DNA of 64,000 nt from the NCBI GenBank assembly GCA_958450365.1, contig CAUEEP010000937.1, forward strand, positions 2,232,501 to 2,296,500. The letters are read 5' to 3'. The notes below the pieces were generated by a model that worked only from the letters and a program-made list of their open reading frames with translations, had not been told where the DNA came from and did no database searches. A program made the translations under genes and the position numbers. Source of the stretch: Mesorhabditis belari. Its lineage: Eukaryota; Nematoda; Chromadorea; Rhabditida; Rhabditidae. Shown piece after piece: positions 13,205 to 23,473 of this stretch (within the stretch, counting starts at the first letter, position 1; every line of letters begins with the position of its first letter).

Positions 13205-16031
13205 CTATAGTGTTAACGTGGCATCTGGGTCAGGAATTATCTAAAAGACAAGCATAATTGAAAAGACTCTCGCAAATTGAATAGTCAATGTATTGAGGCA
13301 TTCAAATCCCACCGTTCTTGAAAATGTCGAGTTGAAAGTTTGATCTAAATCCCATGGTTGAGCCGTCTGATTGATAGTGAGATCAAAGACTGACTGTGTC
13401 TGGGCAACAATTCTATCAGTGCTAACCTAAAAAATTTAAAAATTGACCCTGCAATCGCCACCAAAGCTTACAAAGATCTTTGTTGACCTAAGTGAACGCT
13501 TCAGTAGTTCAACATCGCAGCTTGAAATTGGCTAAATATTATTCATTATGGTTTAGCAAGTTTAACTTACCCATTCAATTGGCGCTTCATATGGAGTCGC
13601 CTTTCCAAAGAACTCTTCTTGAATATTTCCAATGCTGCCCTCAAGAACAATGGTTTTGCTAAAATGATAAGATTCAAAGAAATAAAGTGACAATTAAAAC
13701 AAATTAGTTGACTCTTTCAAACCATACCTCTTTTTTCTAGCATAAATTATTGCTCGTTGCAGCGAAATCAATTCCGCCCAAACAATTCGCACAAAGAAAG
13801 CCGGCCCACTGTAACACAAATACATAATGGCAATTCCAACAAAACTCACTTTGAGCACGTATTGATGGAACTACTCGAGTTTGAAAGTGATGAAGTAGCT
13901 CGAATCGTATCATTTACCATCACATGAACATTCTAAAGAAAAATGTAGTCAATTCAACAATAGCACTTACTTGTCTCTGATTTTTCTGCAACAGTATCCT
14001 CTTTGATGGATTGACTTGGCATTCAAGAGGATTGTCCAATACATCAATGACATCAATGACAGCAAAAGCGGCTCTAAAAATATTAAAATTTAAGTGCAAA
14101 TTTACGAAGAAACCTTTGAGTTGCTTGTAGTGTAAGCGAGAATTGCTCCAAATTGGCAACTTTAAGGATGAAGTCCCCATTCTTTCGCATATTCAGTGGC
14201 GTTTGTCCAGCAAAGATAGACAGCTGAGCCACTTTTGCACAAGCATGCACGGGAATCTAAAATTAAGCTGTATAAATTAAAGCTAGGCAAAAACTTACTT
14301 TAAATATCATCGGCTCAGGTCGTGAGATCTTGATAAGGATCGAATCGTAGAAAACCAAACGATTTCCCATTCGGCCATCTTTTCCAACGGGATTGAAGGT
14401 GACTTCCAAATCATACGTTTCACCAGCATGCAGAATGCGTTTCGCACTGCTCAACTAAACAAGGTTGCCTGAGCCATCAATTCGATACATACCTTGAATT
14501 CAGGTGTGTTCCTTTTCAGACTTGGATCGATTTCAATGCTTTCCTTGGAAGTGTTTCTGATGGTAACTCTAAACAAACAAATAACATATGCAAGTTTGTT
14601 GGACAGGGATCATTTCTCCTCAAAACGAACCTCAAAGTGACAGCCGTGTTAACTTCCACGAATCCAAATTGTAAAGTGCTCGGCTTAATGTTCAACGCGT
14701 GCTTCGTCGTGCTTGTTTCAGTCGTAGTTGAACAAGTTGATGCCGGAGACGGATCTCTAAAACGTTTAAAAAAAAGTTATAGCGCCGATGTTGGGACTTG
14801 TGGCTATTTCGAGGAGCCTCTACTGCAAAATTTTGAGGAATTTGAAAATTACCTTGATAATTTAGTTGTCTGCACAATCGGCTTATCTTCGACAATTTTC
14901 CGATGCAAAATGTTCAAATCGTTCGTTTCTTGGCGAATTCGCTTCGGAACACTTGCATCTCCTGTGTCGAATTCTCTTGGAATATGTCGTGAAATAGTTG
15001 CACTTCGCGTTTCAATGGGGCGACGTTGAGGCTCAACATGATTCCTAAAATTAGAAGTTAGCGGTTTATGTAAAGTCACTCACATCGACGTAACGGTCTT
15101 TGAATGTCGATTCGTTATATCCTCCCTAAAGTCCACCTAAACAAATGCTGATTAGCTATCAAAACACTGCAGTTCACCTTTTTTCGTGGCACCCTCTGGC
15201 GCATGTTGTAAATCAAAACTTCGACTTCACTCATCGAAGTGTTCATTGAGGCATCCTAAATTAAAACATTGTCTAAATTAAAATGTCAACATATTTTAAT
15301 GAGTCGATCCATTTTTGATTCATTCATTGATCCGAGAGTCGAGTGAGCTGCCGTCACATTGTACGATGGGCTCGGTAGATCGTCATCCAGCCGTTGACAT
15401 GGAATTGCTGGTACCTGAAACGCATAGTATATTGTTTGCCTTCACATTTGGTAAAATCATTAATCAAACAACCAACACCAGCAAATTGTTGATCGAGATT
15501 TCTCTTCAACGAGTGCCTATCCATCCGTCGTCCATTCACAACAGCTAAATAATACTTGAAAGTCATTTAAAGAGCTAGGCTTACTCTGCGGTGTTGACAT
15601 AATCTTGCTGACCATTGATTCATCTTGCTTTGATCCGTAAGCGTGCTCCTCGAGTGTTTTCTAAATCAACAGGTTTAAAATATTTCGAAAAATACACCAT
15701 TAAATTACCTCTTCATGGATAATAAACTTGTTTGGGGTCCGTTCCCAGGAATTTTCTTGCAACTGATTGAATCTAAAATCACTTTTACACGGATTACAGA
15801 TTTATCTTACCCCGAATCGTTCTGGAAGCTTTTGTTTTCTTTTGAAAAGTCCTTGTAGGTACGAAGTCGTTGCTCTGCTTCGCCTAAGTGAAATTTAAAC
15901 AGTTATGATTAGCAAGTACAAACTTCCAATCGAAAAGTCTTCATTGTACATTTCGTCGCCTTGACTAAAGTCTTCATTGTACATTTCGTCGTCTTGACCG
16001 TTGTCCGGTTGTCCAGTTGTCCGTTGTCCAC
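13205..16031 (-). pseudogene. ASH/PapD-domain (SPD-2/CEP192-like) gene, 5'-truncated copy A
   Basis: Paralogue of the gene at 23941-27484. The ASH/PapD-like exons are present and open: LQFGFVEVNTAVTLR, KRILHAGETYDLEVTFNPVG and AAFAVIDVIDVLDNPLECQ. Differences from copy B: (1) homology stops upstream of 16031, so the start codon and first three exons of copy B are missing; (2) the first visible exon has a tandem in-frame duplication of the GDEMYNEDFS unit; (3) the exon at 15.6-15.66 kb is a deletion fusion of two copy B exons, joining SKQDESMV to SKIMSTPQ; (4) TAG at 13205 ends the protein about ten codons early, where copy B reads on to TTRLFK. It is either a pseudogene or a gene using a new start. 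Open frames across most exons suggest the loss was recent. Confidence 0.65.
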
Positions 16032-16149
16032 CTAAATAAAAATGATTAAGGATCAAAAATTAAAAATTAACTTGAAAAAAATTACAAATCTTGGGAGTGG
16101 GATAAATGCGACCTTTTTTTGCGTTTTGAAAAAGCTCTTAAAAAGCTAA

Positions 16150-16416
16150 TATTAACCAATTTCTATTCCAAAAGTTGTTTTTCTAGGTAATTTTATGGTG
16201 TAGAATTCAAATTTTAATGTATCAGAGCTTGTTGAAGCAAACGGACGGAGTTATAAGAAAGGAAAAATCGACAATTTTCTGTAATTGAAAACTCGTTTTA
16301 TCATTTACATTTACATTTTATCTTTCAAATTGGTTCCACAAGCTCTGATATGTCAAAATTTGAATTCTACACCCTAAAATTGCCGAGAAAAACAACTTTT
16401 GGAATAGAAATTGGGG
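16150..16416. repeat. Foldback repeat at the truncated edge of copy A
   Basis: Arms 16152-16245 and about 16325-16415 are inverted copies (GTAGAATTCAAATTTT against AAAATTTGAATTCTAC, flanked by CCAATTTCTATTCCAAAAG and its complement). It sits where duplicate A loses homology with duplicate B. Confidence 0.75.
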
Positions 16417-16740
16417 TGCAAAGGTAGTCGGGGGGGACTTTTTTTTTTTAAATCCACTTTTCTGGGGTAGTTTTATGCGTAGATTCTGAGAAACACAACG
16501 AGAACTTGGGAAAATGCGTTTTAAGCCAAGTTTCGGGGTTTCAAAGTGCGCGCTTCTATAGTGTACTTATATGGAGCCCAAGCTATCGACTATTGGGTCA
16601 CTTTTCAAGGTCAAAACTAGAGCGAAAACCATTTTTTTAACCACTAAATGTTCATTTTCTAACTTAAATTGACTAGTAGAGGCAAAACAAATCAAAAAAA
16701 TTTTTTTTTTTGAGATTTTGACTCATGTGGGGGACCACAT
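16390..16740. mobile_element. Second copy of the 10.7-kb repeat family
   Basis: Near-identical to 10705-11050 in the same orientation, sharing GGAATAGAAATTGGGGTGCA, TTTTATGCGTAG and CAAAACTAGAGCGAAAACC. The right arm seen at 11222-11353 is lacking here, so this copy is partial. Confidence 0.75.
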
Positions 16741-17422
16741 TGTCGAAAAAAAGTGCAAAACTGTAAATTCTGTTTTTTAAACGCGTTTCTTCACTTAAAC
16801 GATTCGCTACATTTATTCAGAAATAACTACAAAAAAAAAGATAACACACATATTGAACTAACAGATTTTTTTTCGAAAGGTAAAACCCGAATGAATAGAA
16901 CAACTTTGTGTATTTATATGCGGTAAGTAACTAGAAAAATGACGACACAAATTCTGAGGATCAATTGGTGAACAAAAAAAAACGTTTCAAAATAAAATGG
17001 TTAAGGGAAATTTTAGTTTAAAAAGAGACCATCTCGATGGAGGAAACTAAAATTCATCAAAAAAATTAGCACAAAAGTTGGATAATTTTGAGGCTGAAAC
17101 GATAGCTTTTGCAGTATCTTTTCTACGGCTATTAGCTGAATATCTTTTCAATTCGCTCTCAATACCGTATCCCTATGAATTTGCAAGTGAAAGTCGCTCA
17201 ATTAGTTTGAGTAGTCCAGTGGTACTTATGTACTACCGTAATACTTTTTGAAGGAATACAGTAACGAACGAATGCTGCAATACTGCTTTTACAGTACTGC
17301 TTTAAATGAATTACAGTACTCGTTTCACTACGACTTGCGACAAAAGATATTCAACTAATAACATGAAAAGTACTGTAGCGCTAATTTTTCAGCTTTTCAT
17401 TTGAATAAATCTTAATTTCCAT
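16741..17422. other. Intergenic
   Basis: AT-rich sequence between the repeat block and the 3' end of the LAPTM-like gene. Short direct motifs (CAGTACT, TACTGTA) recur near 17220-17380. No gene seen. Confidence 0.5.
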
Positions 17423-19514
17423 TTATGCAATAGTGAGTGGACGCTTCTCAACACTGTCAGCGTATGGCGGAGGAAGAGAATATTCACAGGCAAAAGCTGG
17501 CTGCGTTGCCTCCAATTGGGCACCAATGTGTTCAGCCACCTGAAAGCTCGTTTACAAATAGTTTGATACTCATTTAGCCAATCCGTTTCCTAAACTGTGT
17601 CCTTTCTCTTTCTACTGTACTCTTGTCTCTATTTCTTATCAAATCTATCTACTTTTTGTTTAATTCTGTGACAAATCGAAAAATAAAAAGTGAATAGATT
17701 CGATAAAAATAGAGACAAGATTACGGTAGAAAGAGAAGTGGAGCACGGTTTAGAAAATGAATTAGTTGAAAAGGACGCATCTCAGTCAAGAGTAGACTGG
17801 CGTACTATTTTCCTCTCTTTCTTACTTTCTTTCTTTCTTTCTTTCTTCCTTTCTTTCTTCCTTTCTTCCTTTCTTTCTTGTCTTTCCTATCTCTTCTTAG
17901 GGAAAGAAGGCGTCGATAGCTCAATGGTAAACCATCTGTCCGATAAGCAGAAGGTCGAGGGCTTGATTCCCCCTCAGTTCCAAATTCTGATCTTTACTTT
18001 ATTACTATTATATCTATAACGTTCGTACTCTAGTAGTAGTAATAGTAGTATTGTAGCTCTACACTAGTCCTTCCAGGGTATTTCCTCTTCTTCTTGCTAA
18101 CCAGCTTATCTCTTATAGTATCCCTTCTCGTAATGCCTCAACTTTCTGCAGTATTACAGTTACAGTAATCCTTCTAAAACTACAGTACATTTATCTTAAC
18201 TAATTTCCCTCCAAAACTTCGAATTCTTTACCTTTTTGTCTCCGAGATAGCAATAGCATCTCCACACAACAGCCACACACCAAACATGAACCATCATTCC
18301 AATCAAATGTGAGATCAATTGGTAAACAGATCCACCGCCTCGGTGCTGTGATGCAGCCATCACGTCAGCGAAAATCTGAATTTCTCTTGTAATCTTGTGT
18401 ATAGTAGTGGATAGTACTTTTTAGTATAAAGTACAGTTTTAGTACCCACCTGTGCAAAGGCGACGAAAAGAGCGAAACAGGCAAAAACGATGAATGGAAG
18501 GAGGAAAGATCTGGAAAAAGGGGCAAGTTCACAATTGAATTGGATTCTTCGAATGGTACCTTAGATTCTAAATGTCTGTACTCTTTGCGAAGTGTCACTG
18601 TAGCTTTAAAATGTACTATTGTAAAGTATATCACTCTACTACTGTAACAGTTACAGTACTCCTACGACCTTACCGAGACCGTAGACACTATGCGTAAACA
18701 TTTGTCTTCTAGCATACTCAAAATTCTCTATTTTTGATGATACCGTATTTTCTCTAATAGTAGTGCACCCCGGCGAGCCGAGTTGGTGATTATTTTACGG
18801 TTTCCAAGCTTTTGCAGAAGCTCAACACTCAAATCCCCCACTAGATCTAATCTTCAGCTACATTTTCCCACCCCACATCGATAGGTTCTGATTCGATAGG
18901 TTCTCGAGCGGTTCTCGAAATTTCGAGCAATTTAGGCGACACTCAAGGTGCACTACGATTAGCGAAAATACGGTATTCAGTTTCCAAAACAGCTAATTGG
19001 TTGCTTGTCCATAAAACTCGCCTCTTCTCCGTGCGAACACCGTGAAGTAACATCAAAACGAGCGCCATTTGGAGGGAAACAGCCGTGAGGAGAGAGGTTA
19101 AATAACGAGATCCCGCCGCGGCAGCCCAGTGTTCTGTGGGAAGATTTCCCTGCAAAAGTCAAAAAAATTTTTGAAATCGTTGTATCGAGAGTGAAAATAC
19201 ATGATACAGACTAAATTTTCATTTTTTGGAATAGTGATTTCGTGAAAGTCGTTATATCGAAAGATGAATCCTAAGATTTTATTAGCAGCTCGGCTCTGAA
19301 TCATTATATCGAGAAAATCGCTGTTTCGAAAGTCATTATATCGAGAGTCGACTGTATTTACTGTAGTGAGCTAAAGTACTGATACTTTACAGTCTTTTAA
19401 AATCTAAAAAAATCAAATTTCGCTTACATGCAATGCTTGTCCGTAGAAGAACAAAAGACACAACGAGAAAACGGTGATAATCGCCATTTGGGCATATCCA
19501 ATGTAGAGAGTGCC
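17423..19514 (-). CDS. LAPTM/DUF7027-like multipass membrane protein, 5' part missing
   Basis: Five exons are supported: 19514-19428 (TLYIGYAQMAIITVF), an exon starting at 19149 (TEHWAAAAGSRYLTSLL...), about 18511-18450 (SFLLPFIVFACFALFV), 18375-18232 (DVMAASQHRGGG, then VYQLISHLIGMMVHVW) and 17539-17423 ending in TAA. The hydrophobic stretches look like about four transmembrane helices. The cytosolic tail has a PPPY motif (SLPPPYADS), as in LAPTM4/5 lysosomal proteins that bind Nedd4-type WW domains. The start exon was not found upstream of 19514. The 3' end of the second exon is unclear because a MITE begins there; no donor I tried keeps phase with the next exon, so a break is possible. Acceptors are mostly CAG type, unlike neighbouring housekeeping genes. 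The family call is tentative. Confidence 0.6.
17815..17895. repeat. (CTTT)n/(CCTTT)n microsatellite
   Basis: Almost pure pyrimidine tract of CTTT and CTTC units in the last intron of the LAPTM-like gene. It generates a spurious FLSFFLSF-type ORF on the plus strand. Confidence 0.9.
17909..17983 (+). pseudogene. Degenerate tRNA-like sequence (tRNA-Ile-like, GAT)
   Basis: It contains an A-box-like TAGCTCAATGG, a good anticodon stem (TCTGT/GCAGA) around loop CCGATAA, and a B-box-like GGGCTTGATTCC. The acceptor ends (GGCGTCG against CAGTTCC) and the D-stem do not pair, so it is probably a tRNA-derived relic or SINE-like head and not a working tRNA. Confidence 0.45.
18742..18973. mobile_element. 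MITE with TA flanks (Tc1/mariner-like), abutting an exon
   Basis: Ends are inverted copies: CCGTATTTTCTCTAATAGTA and the complement of TACGATTAGCGAAAATACGG, both next to TA. About 230 bp, no ORF. Its right end touches the last codons of an exon of the LAPTM-like gene. A single-ended relative begins at 57462 (CCGTATTTCCTCTAATAAAC). Confidence 0.75.
19162..19361. mobile_element. Pogo-like MITE relic, ends of GTCGACTGTA type
   Basis: Reiterated TTATATCGA/GTTGTATCGAGA motifs and a terminal GAGAGTCGACTGTA. This resembles the CAGTCGAactTCGATATAACGA ends of pogo/Tc1-type elements and matches the better copy in the WWP-1 intron at 34.9 kb. The left end is poorly defined. Confidence 0.5.
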
Positions 19515-19587
19515 CTGGAAAAGAATGATTTGAAAAGAAAGAATGAAAAGAATGAGCTGATGCTAATAAAGCTGATGCTATTCTGAC

Positions 19588-20187
19588 TTTTTTAGAGAAA
19601 TTTTTGCGCACTACACTAAAATGCACTAAACTACCGTAACCCTCCAATTTGTCTTTTTTTGCCAATTAGCCAATTTCTTTGTTTTTTTACTATTTTTCAT
19701 CATTATTTTTATGTTTTTTCATCAGCTCGACATCTGGAACCAAAGTTAAGTTTATTTTAGATATTTTTTGAACAGATCGCTTTGTTAGAAGGATTTTTAC
19801 AGGGTGATGGACGACTAATGCATGTTGATGTTGATGTTGACTAATGTTGATGTTGTTGTTGATGTTGATGTTGTCGTCGACTAATGTTGATGTTGATGAG
19901 GGACGACTCCACATTGGAAACACATTGGTCATTCATCAGGTCGATTTTATCACACATTTAATAAGCTTAATTATATTAAGTTTGCTTATTCGTGCGTTTC
20001 CTTATGTGCAACTAATGTCGTACAATTTTAAGCTCATAGAAGTTTTAAGTTGTTGTTGATGTTGATTTTACGTTGATGAAAAAAATACGTTAACAAAATC
20101 GGCTAATTGCCAAAAAAAAGAAAAATTGGAGGGTTACGGAAGCTTAGTGCATTTAAGTATGGTGCGCAAAAATTTTTCCCTGAAAAA
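19588..20187. mobile_element. ~600-bp foldback element with (GTTGAT)n core
   Basis: The outer arms match in inverted orientation: AAATTTTTGCGCAC at 19599 and GTGCGCAAAAATTTTTCCC at 20162, plus ACTACCGTAACCCTCCAATT and AATTGGAGGGTTACGG. The centre has GTTGAT/GTTGTT microsatellite at about 19820-19900. It shares the CCGTA..CCTCCAATTTG motif with the foldback at 58.9-59.6 kb. Confidence 0.75.
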
Positions 20188-20604
20188 GCCTTTAATTTCT
20201 TGAACAAACCTTTGTTACATGAACCGATCGACACGCGACACGATATTTATCGGCATTCGAATCCCACAATGCATCCACTCGATGGTGTGGGATATGAGAT
20301 TGAAGTTTGGGAAGTGGAGACATTTTAGACGAAGATCTGACAAGTTCGAGTTAGAATCAAGTTTAGATGAAATGAAATGAAATTGCAGATGAAGCGAATG
20401 CCCCAAATATGAACGTCAAGAAGTGTTCTTGAATGAAGGATTTATCGATAATCCCACTAGGGATGAATCTAGGTTAGGGATAAGAGAGGGAAAAGAGCTA
20501 AGAGAGGAAAAGGAAGGGCCAAGAAAGGGAAAAGATGTACTCTGAATCACATTAGCTTTTAATGAGAGAATAAGGCATACCCTGACAGCTATGGGACATG
20601 CGTT

Positions 20605-20670
20605 GGTGTAGCTCATTGGTAGAGCTTTCACCCGGTAAGCGCGGGCTCGAAGCCCAGCTCCAACCCAAAA
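20605..20670 (+). pseudogene. Truncated tRNA-like sequence
   Basis: Good A box (TAGCTCATTGGTAGAGC with D-stem GCTC/GAGC), a B-box-like GGCTCGAAGCC and acceptor ends GTTGG/CCAAC that pair. The anticodon stem does not form and the spacing is too short, as if the anticodon/variable region lost several bases. Confidence 0.5.
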
Positions 20671-20873
20671 GGACGTGAGGATAAAGGAAAGGCCGATCGC
20701 TCGAAAATTTATGTTCTTTAAGGAAGAGTATCGATTAGAAACCTAGAGAATAAAGGAAAGTGTCGATCGATTGATGAGAAATCTATGTTTGAATCCAACC
20801 GCACTCAATCTTGCCAGTATCAGTCAAGATCTTAACCAAAATGTTGGCGCAAACCCCCGTTATCGAAGCCGTT

Positions 20874-20918
20874 AAATAATATCGAACATATTTCGAAGAA
20901 ATATGTTCGATATTATTT
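20874..20918. repeat. Perfect 21-bp hairpin
   Basis: Arms 20874-20894 and 20898-20918 are exact inverted copies around a 3-nt loop (GAA). No overlapping gene. Confidence 0.9.
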
Positions 20919-21403
20919 GATAGCAATTTGGAATGCCAAGAAAGTCTTCTTCAAGTTTTTAAGCAAGTACTTTCGAGTAAATTTTGAGTAGATATAGGCG
21001 TATTGATGTTGCTAGAAAAGTACAGTAAAGTATTTGAGTAAAGTCTTGTAATAAAGCCAACACCAGTTAGATGATGGAAAAGGATTAACAATTTGGGAAA
21101 AGTGACTTGATAAGAGTCTATTCATAACTCTAACTCTAAAAATTCTGTGGCTGAGACTTACAAATGTAGCCGAAGTTTGTGTGAGTCACCAAAAAGTTAA
21201 AGCATAAGCTCTAAGAAGACACCAGAAATACCGTACCCTAAACAATGTCGCGCTTACACACATATAAAAGAACGCTTTCTTCCCCATTTAGTCAAAATTT
21301 CTCTTATTTTGTCTTATTGGCTTTTTCTCTTTATCTTTCTGTCTTCTTTTGTTCGAGATAATTTCAGAATTTTCATTAAAATGATTTCTTTTTTTTTCTT
21401 TGG

Positions 21404-21445
21404 GTGAACACGTTGTTTGACTTTCGTCAAACAATGTGTTCACCT
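21404..21445. repeat. 19-bp hairpin with tight loop
   Basis: GGTGAACACGTTGTTTGAC and GTCAAACAATGTGTTCACC are inverted copies with one mismatch and a 4-nt spacer (TTTC). Adjacent sequence (TTTGAG...GTTAAAAC) is not part of the stem. Confidence 0.85.
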
Positions 21446-21698
21446 TTGAGCTTCGTTAAAACATTTACACACGCTTTGCCCCACGTGTATTGAAAAATGG
21501 GAGAGAACGCTTATAGCAACTTCTAAATAAAACTGTTTTGTTATTCATTCAAGCAAAAGCGTGCAGGTCTAGCAACGTCTAGTGAATTCAAAGGAAAAGC
21601 ACATTCGTAATACAGAACAAATTAGTTAGAACAAATTGGTTTTAATAATTTTTATCAAACAATATAGGTGCTAAGAAATAAAATCATTCAGAAATAAA

Positions 21699-21779
21699 AT
21701 TGTTAAGAAGTAAAATTGTTAAGGAATCAAATTGTTAAGAAATCAAATTGTTAAGGAATCAAATTGTTAAGGAATAAAA
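21699..21779. repeat. 16-bp tandem repeat, ~5 copies
   Basis: Units of ATTGTTAAGGAATCAA with single-base variants (AAGAAGTAAA, AAGAAATCAA, AAGGAATAAA). Confidence 0.9.
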
Positions 21780-22173
21780 GCGTTTGAATGATTCTGAGTG
21801 AAATCATGCGGCCCAGCGACCGCGACGCATCAAATCGCCGCGTTGTGTGGGCGATGAAATACGAAGAGAGATGGTGAAATGAGAGAAAAGGGGAAAATGA
21901 AATGGACATGGAAATGAGAGAGAACACTTATAGCAATCATTTAAAGGCGCAAACTGTGATAAATCTCAAAAAATGCAAAAACGATCCGCTTATAGAACCG
22001 AATGGGAAAGTCTTTTTTTGAAATGATTGACAGAAATGACCGAATCGGATCGATTTCCTTTTTCAAACTGTAAACAAAGTGATGAGTCAGCTTGGGGGAA
22101 ACGTTTGAAAAACAGAATGAAAACACAGGCCTTCAGATAACAAAAAATAAGTAAAGAAGTAGAGAAATACTGC

Positions 22174-22270
22174 AGCGAGCCAGCCAGCAGGCAATTGATA
22201 GGCAGATAGTCAGCAAGCAATTGATGGCCAGCCAGCAAGCAAGCAATTGATAGCCAGATAGCCAGCTATC
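22174..22270. repeat. Degenerate tandem repeat of GCAATTGATAGCCAG units
   Basis: Repeated CAGCAAGCAATTGAT(A/G)GCCAG blocks with variable CCAGC/AGATAG spacers. Confidence 0.8.
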
Positions 22271-23473
22271 ACTTCACATATCAAAACTACTGACGACTGA
22301 TGGGAAATAGTGTGCTTTTCATCTCTAAAATGTGTCCATTTTTGAAAACTATCATAATCTGGCGTCTCTTATGCTCGTATTTTCCAAATTTAACGTATTC
22401 TCTAAAAGTTGACACGTTCTAGACGCGTTATTTGAGAAAATCACACCTAAACACTCAAAACCTGTACTTGGTTCAGAAAAAAGAACAGCTATCGTTTGAC
22501 ATTCAAGCGCGCATTGTAGAATAAATCAGCACAGAGAACGGAGCATGTAAAGTTAGACTACGCGGCAATACACCGTCACTATCGGGGCGGGGGGTTGCTT
22601 CTATTAGAATAATTACGATAACACAAAAAGTTTGAAAGGAAAGCTATCGTATTTCCAAGCTGAACCCAAGCCAAATAAACTAATAACAAAAAAAGAATCG
22701 CAAAAATTGCAAAAAGAAAGAAAGAACAAATAACGAAAGCAATTTTCATCAAAAAGCGCGAAGGAGGGAGCACTGAAGTGGATTGGAAAAAGAGATAGAT
22801 GAAGATGAAGAGTTTCTGAAAAGGGCAAAGGTGAAGAGGAGAGAGAAGGGAAAGGTCGATTGAATAGCAATTCGAGAACTATGTGAAGAAGTAGAAAATT
22901 AGACAAAGTATAGATGTAGAGGCTGTTGGGGTGAAGACGCAGTGAAGACATGCAGAAGACGAAATGGAGACAAAAATTGAGATAAAGATGAATCCAGAAA
23001 CTACTTTTTTTTGAGGATTAGTCACCGGAGACTCCGACTTAAAAATGAATTTTTGTTGATCAAATACTTTTACTTCAAAAGTCAACTAGAGTACGAAGAT
23101 AGCTGAAGATAAAGCAGAAACGCGGGAGATTTAATAAAGAAGGGCTTTGTGAAAAAATGGAGAAAAATAAGAAGGATAAGAAGACAGAGTAGAGAACGAA
23201 GGGGAGTGAAAAGAAGGGGTGTATAGAGTATCCACATATAGAAGAACCCCCTATGAAGAAGGGAATAAGAGGGACACTGGAAGGGGTTGACCAAGGGCCT
23301 CTCCCTTCTTTCCGACAAAAGCAAACACTCCTCTTTTGCCCTCTCCAATTCCCCCTTCCATCACCGCGCATTAGAGCTTCGGCGACCCTGGCGTTTTTTT
23401 GAAAATGCCGCCTCACAATCAATATTTCATGACGAAAGGGGTCGGAATAAATACCTAAAACGTTCACAAATAA

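Larger units (their letters stand above)
12113..16075. repeat. Segmental duplication, copy A
   Basis: This block matches 23474-26917 in the same orientation, including non-coding 3' flank, introns and exons, often with only a few differences over hundreds of bases (for example 13436-13850 against 24198-24612). It is interrupted by a foldback insertion at 12444-13089 and ends abruptly at about 16075, where repeat sequence begins. Confidence 0.9.
19515..23473. other. Long intergenic stretch, repeat-rich
   Basis: No convincing protein-coding exon. Besides the separately listed foldback, tRNA-like, hairpin and tandem repeats, it has direct repeats of GGAAAG...CGATCG at 20682-20790 and a purine-rich zone at about 22.69-23.33 kb. 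Predicted ORFs over that zone are biased F/L/S peptides and are not believable. The missing 5' exon of the LAPTM-like gene could lie here. Confidence 0.5.

Noticed and set aside
22579..22951. Hydrophobic minus-strand ORFs (MLPPSRFLMKIAFVICSFF-type) as the missing 5' exon of the LAPTM-like gene
   Set aside because: They lie in the purine-rich tract, where any pyrimidine-strand reading gives F, L and S. No acceptor/donor context links them to 19514.
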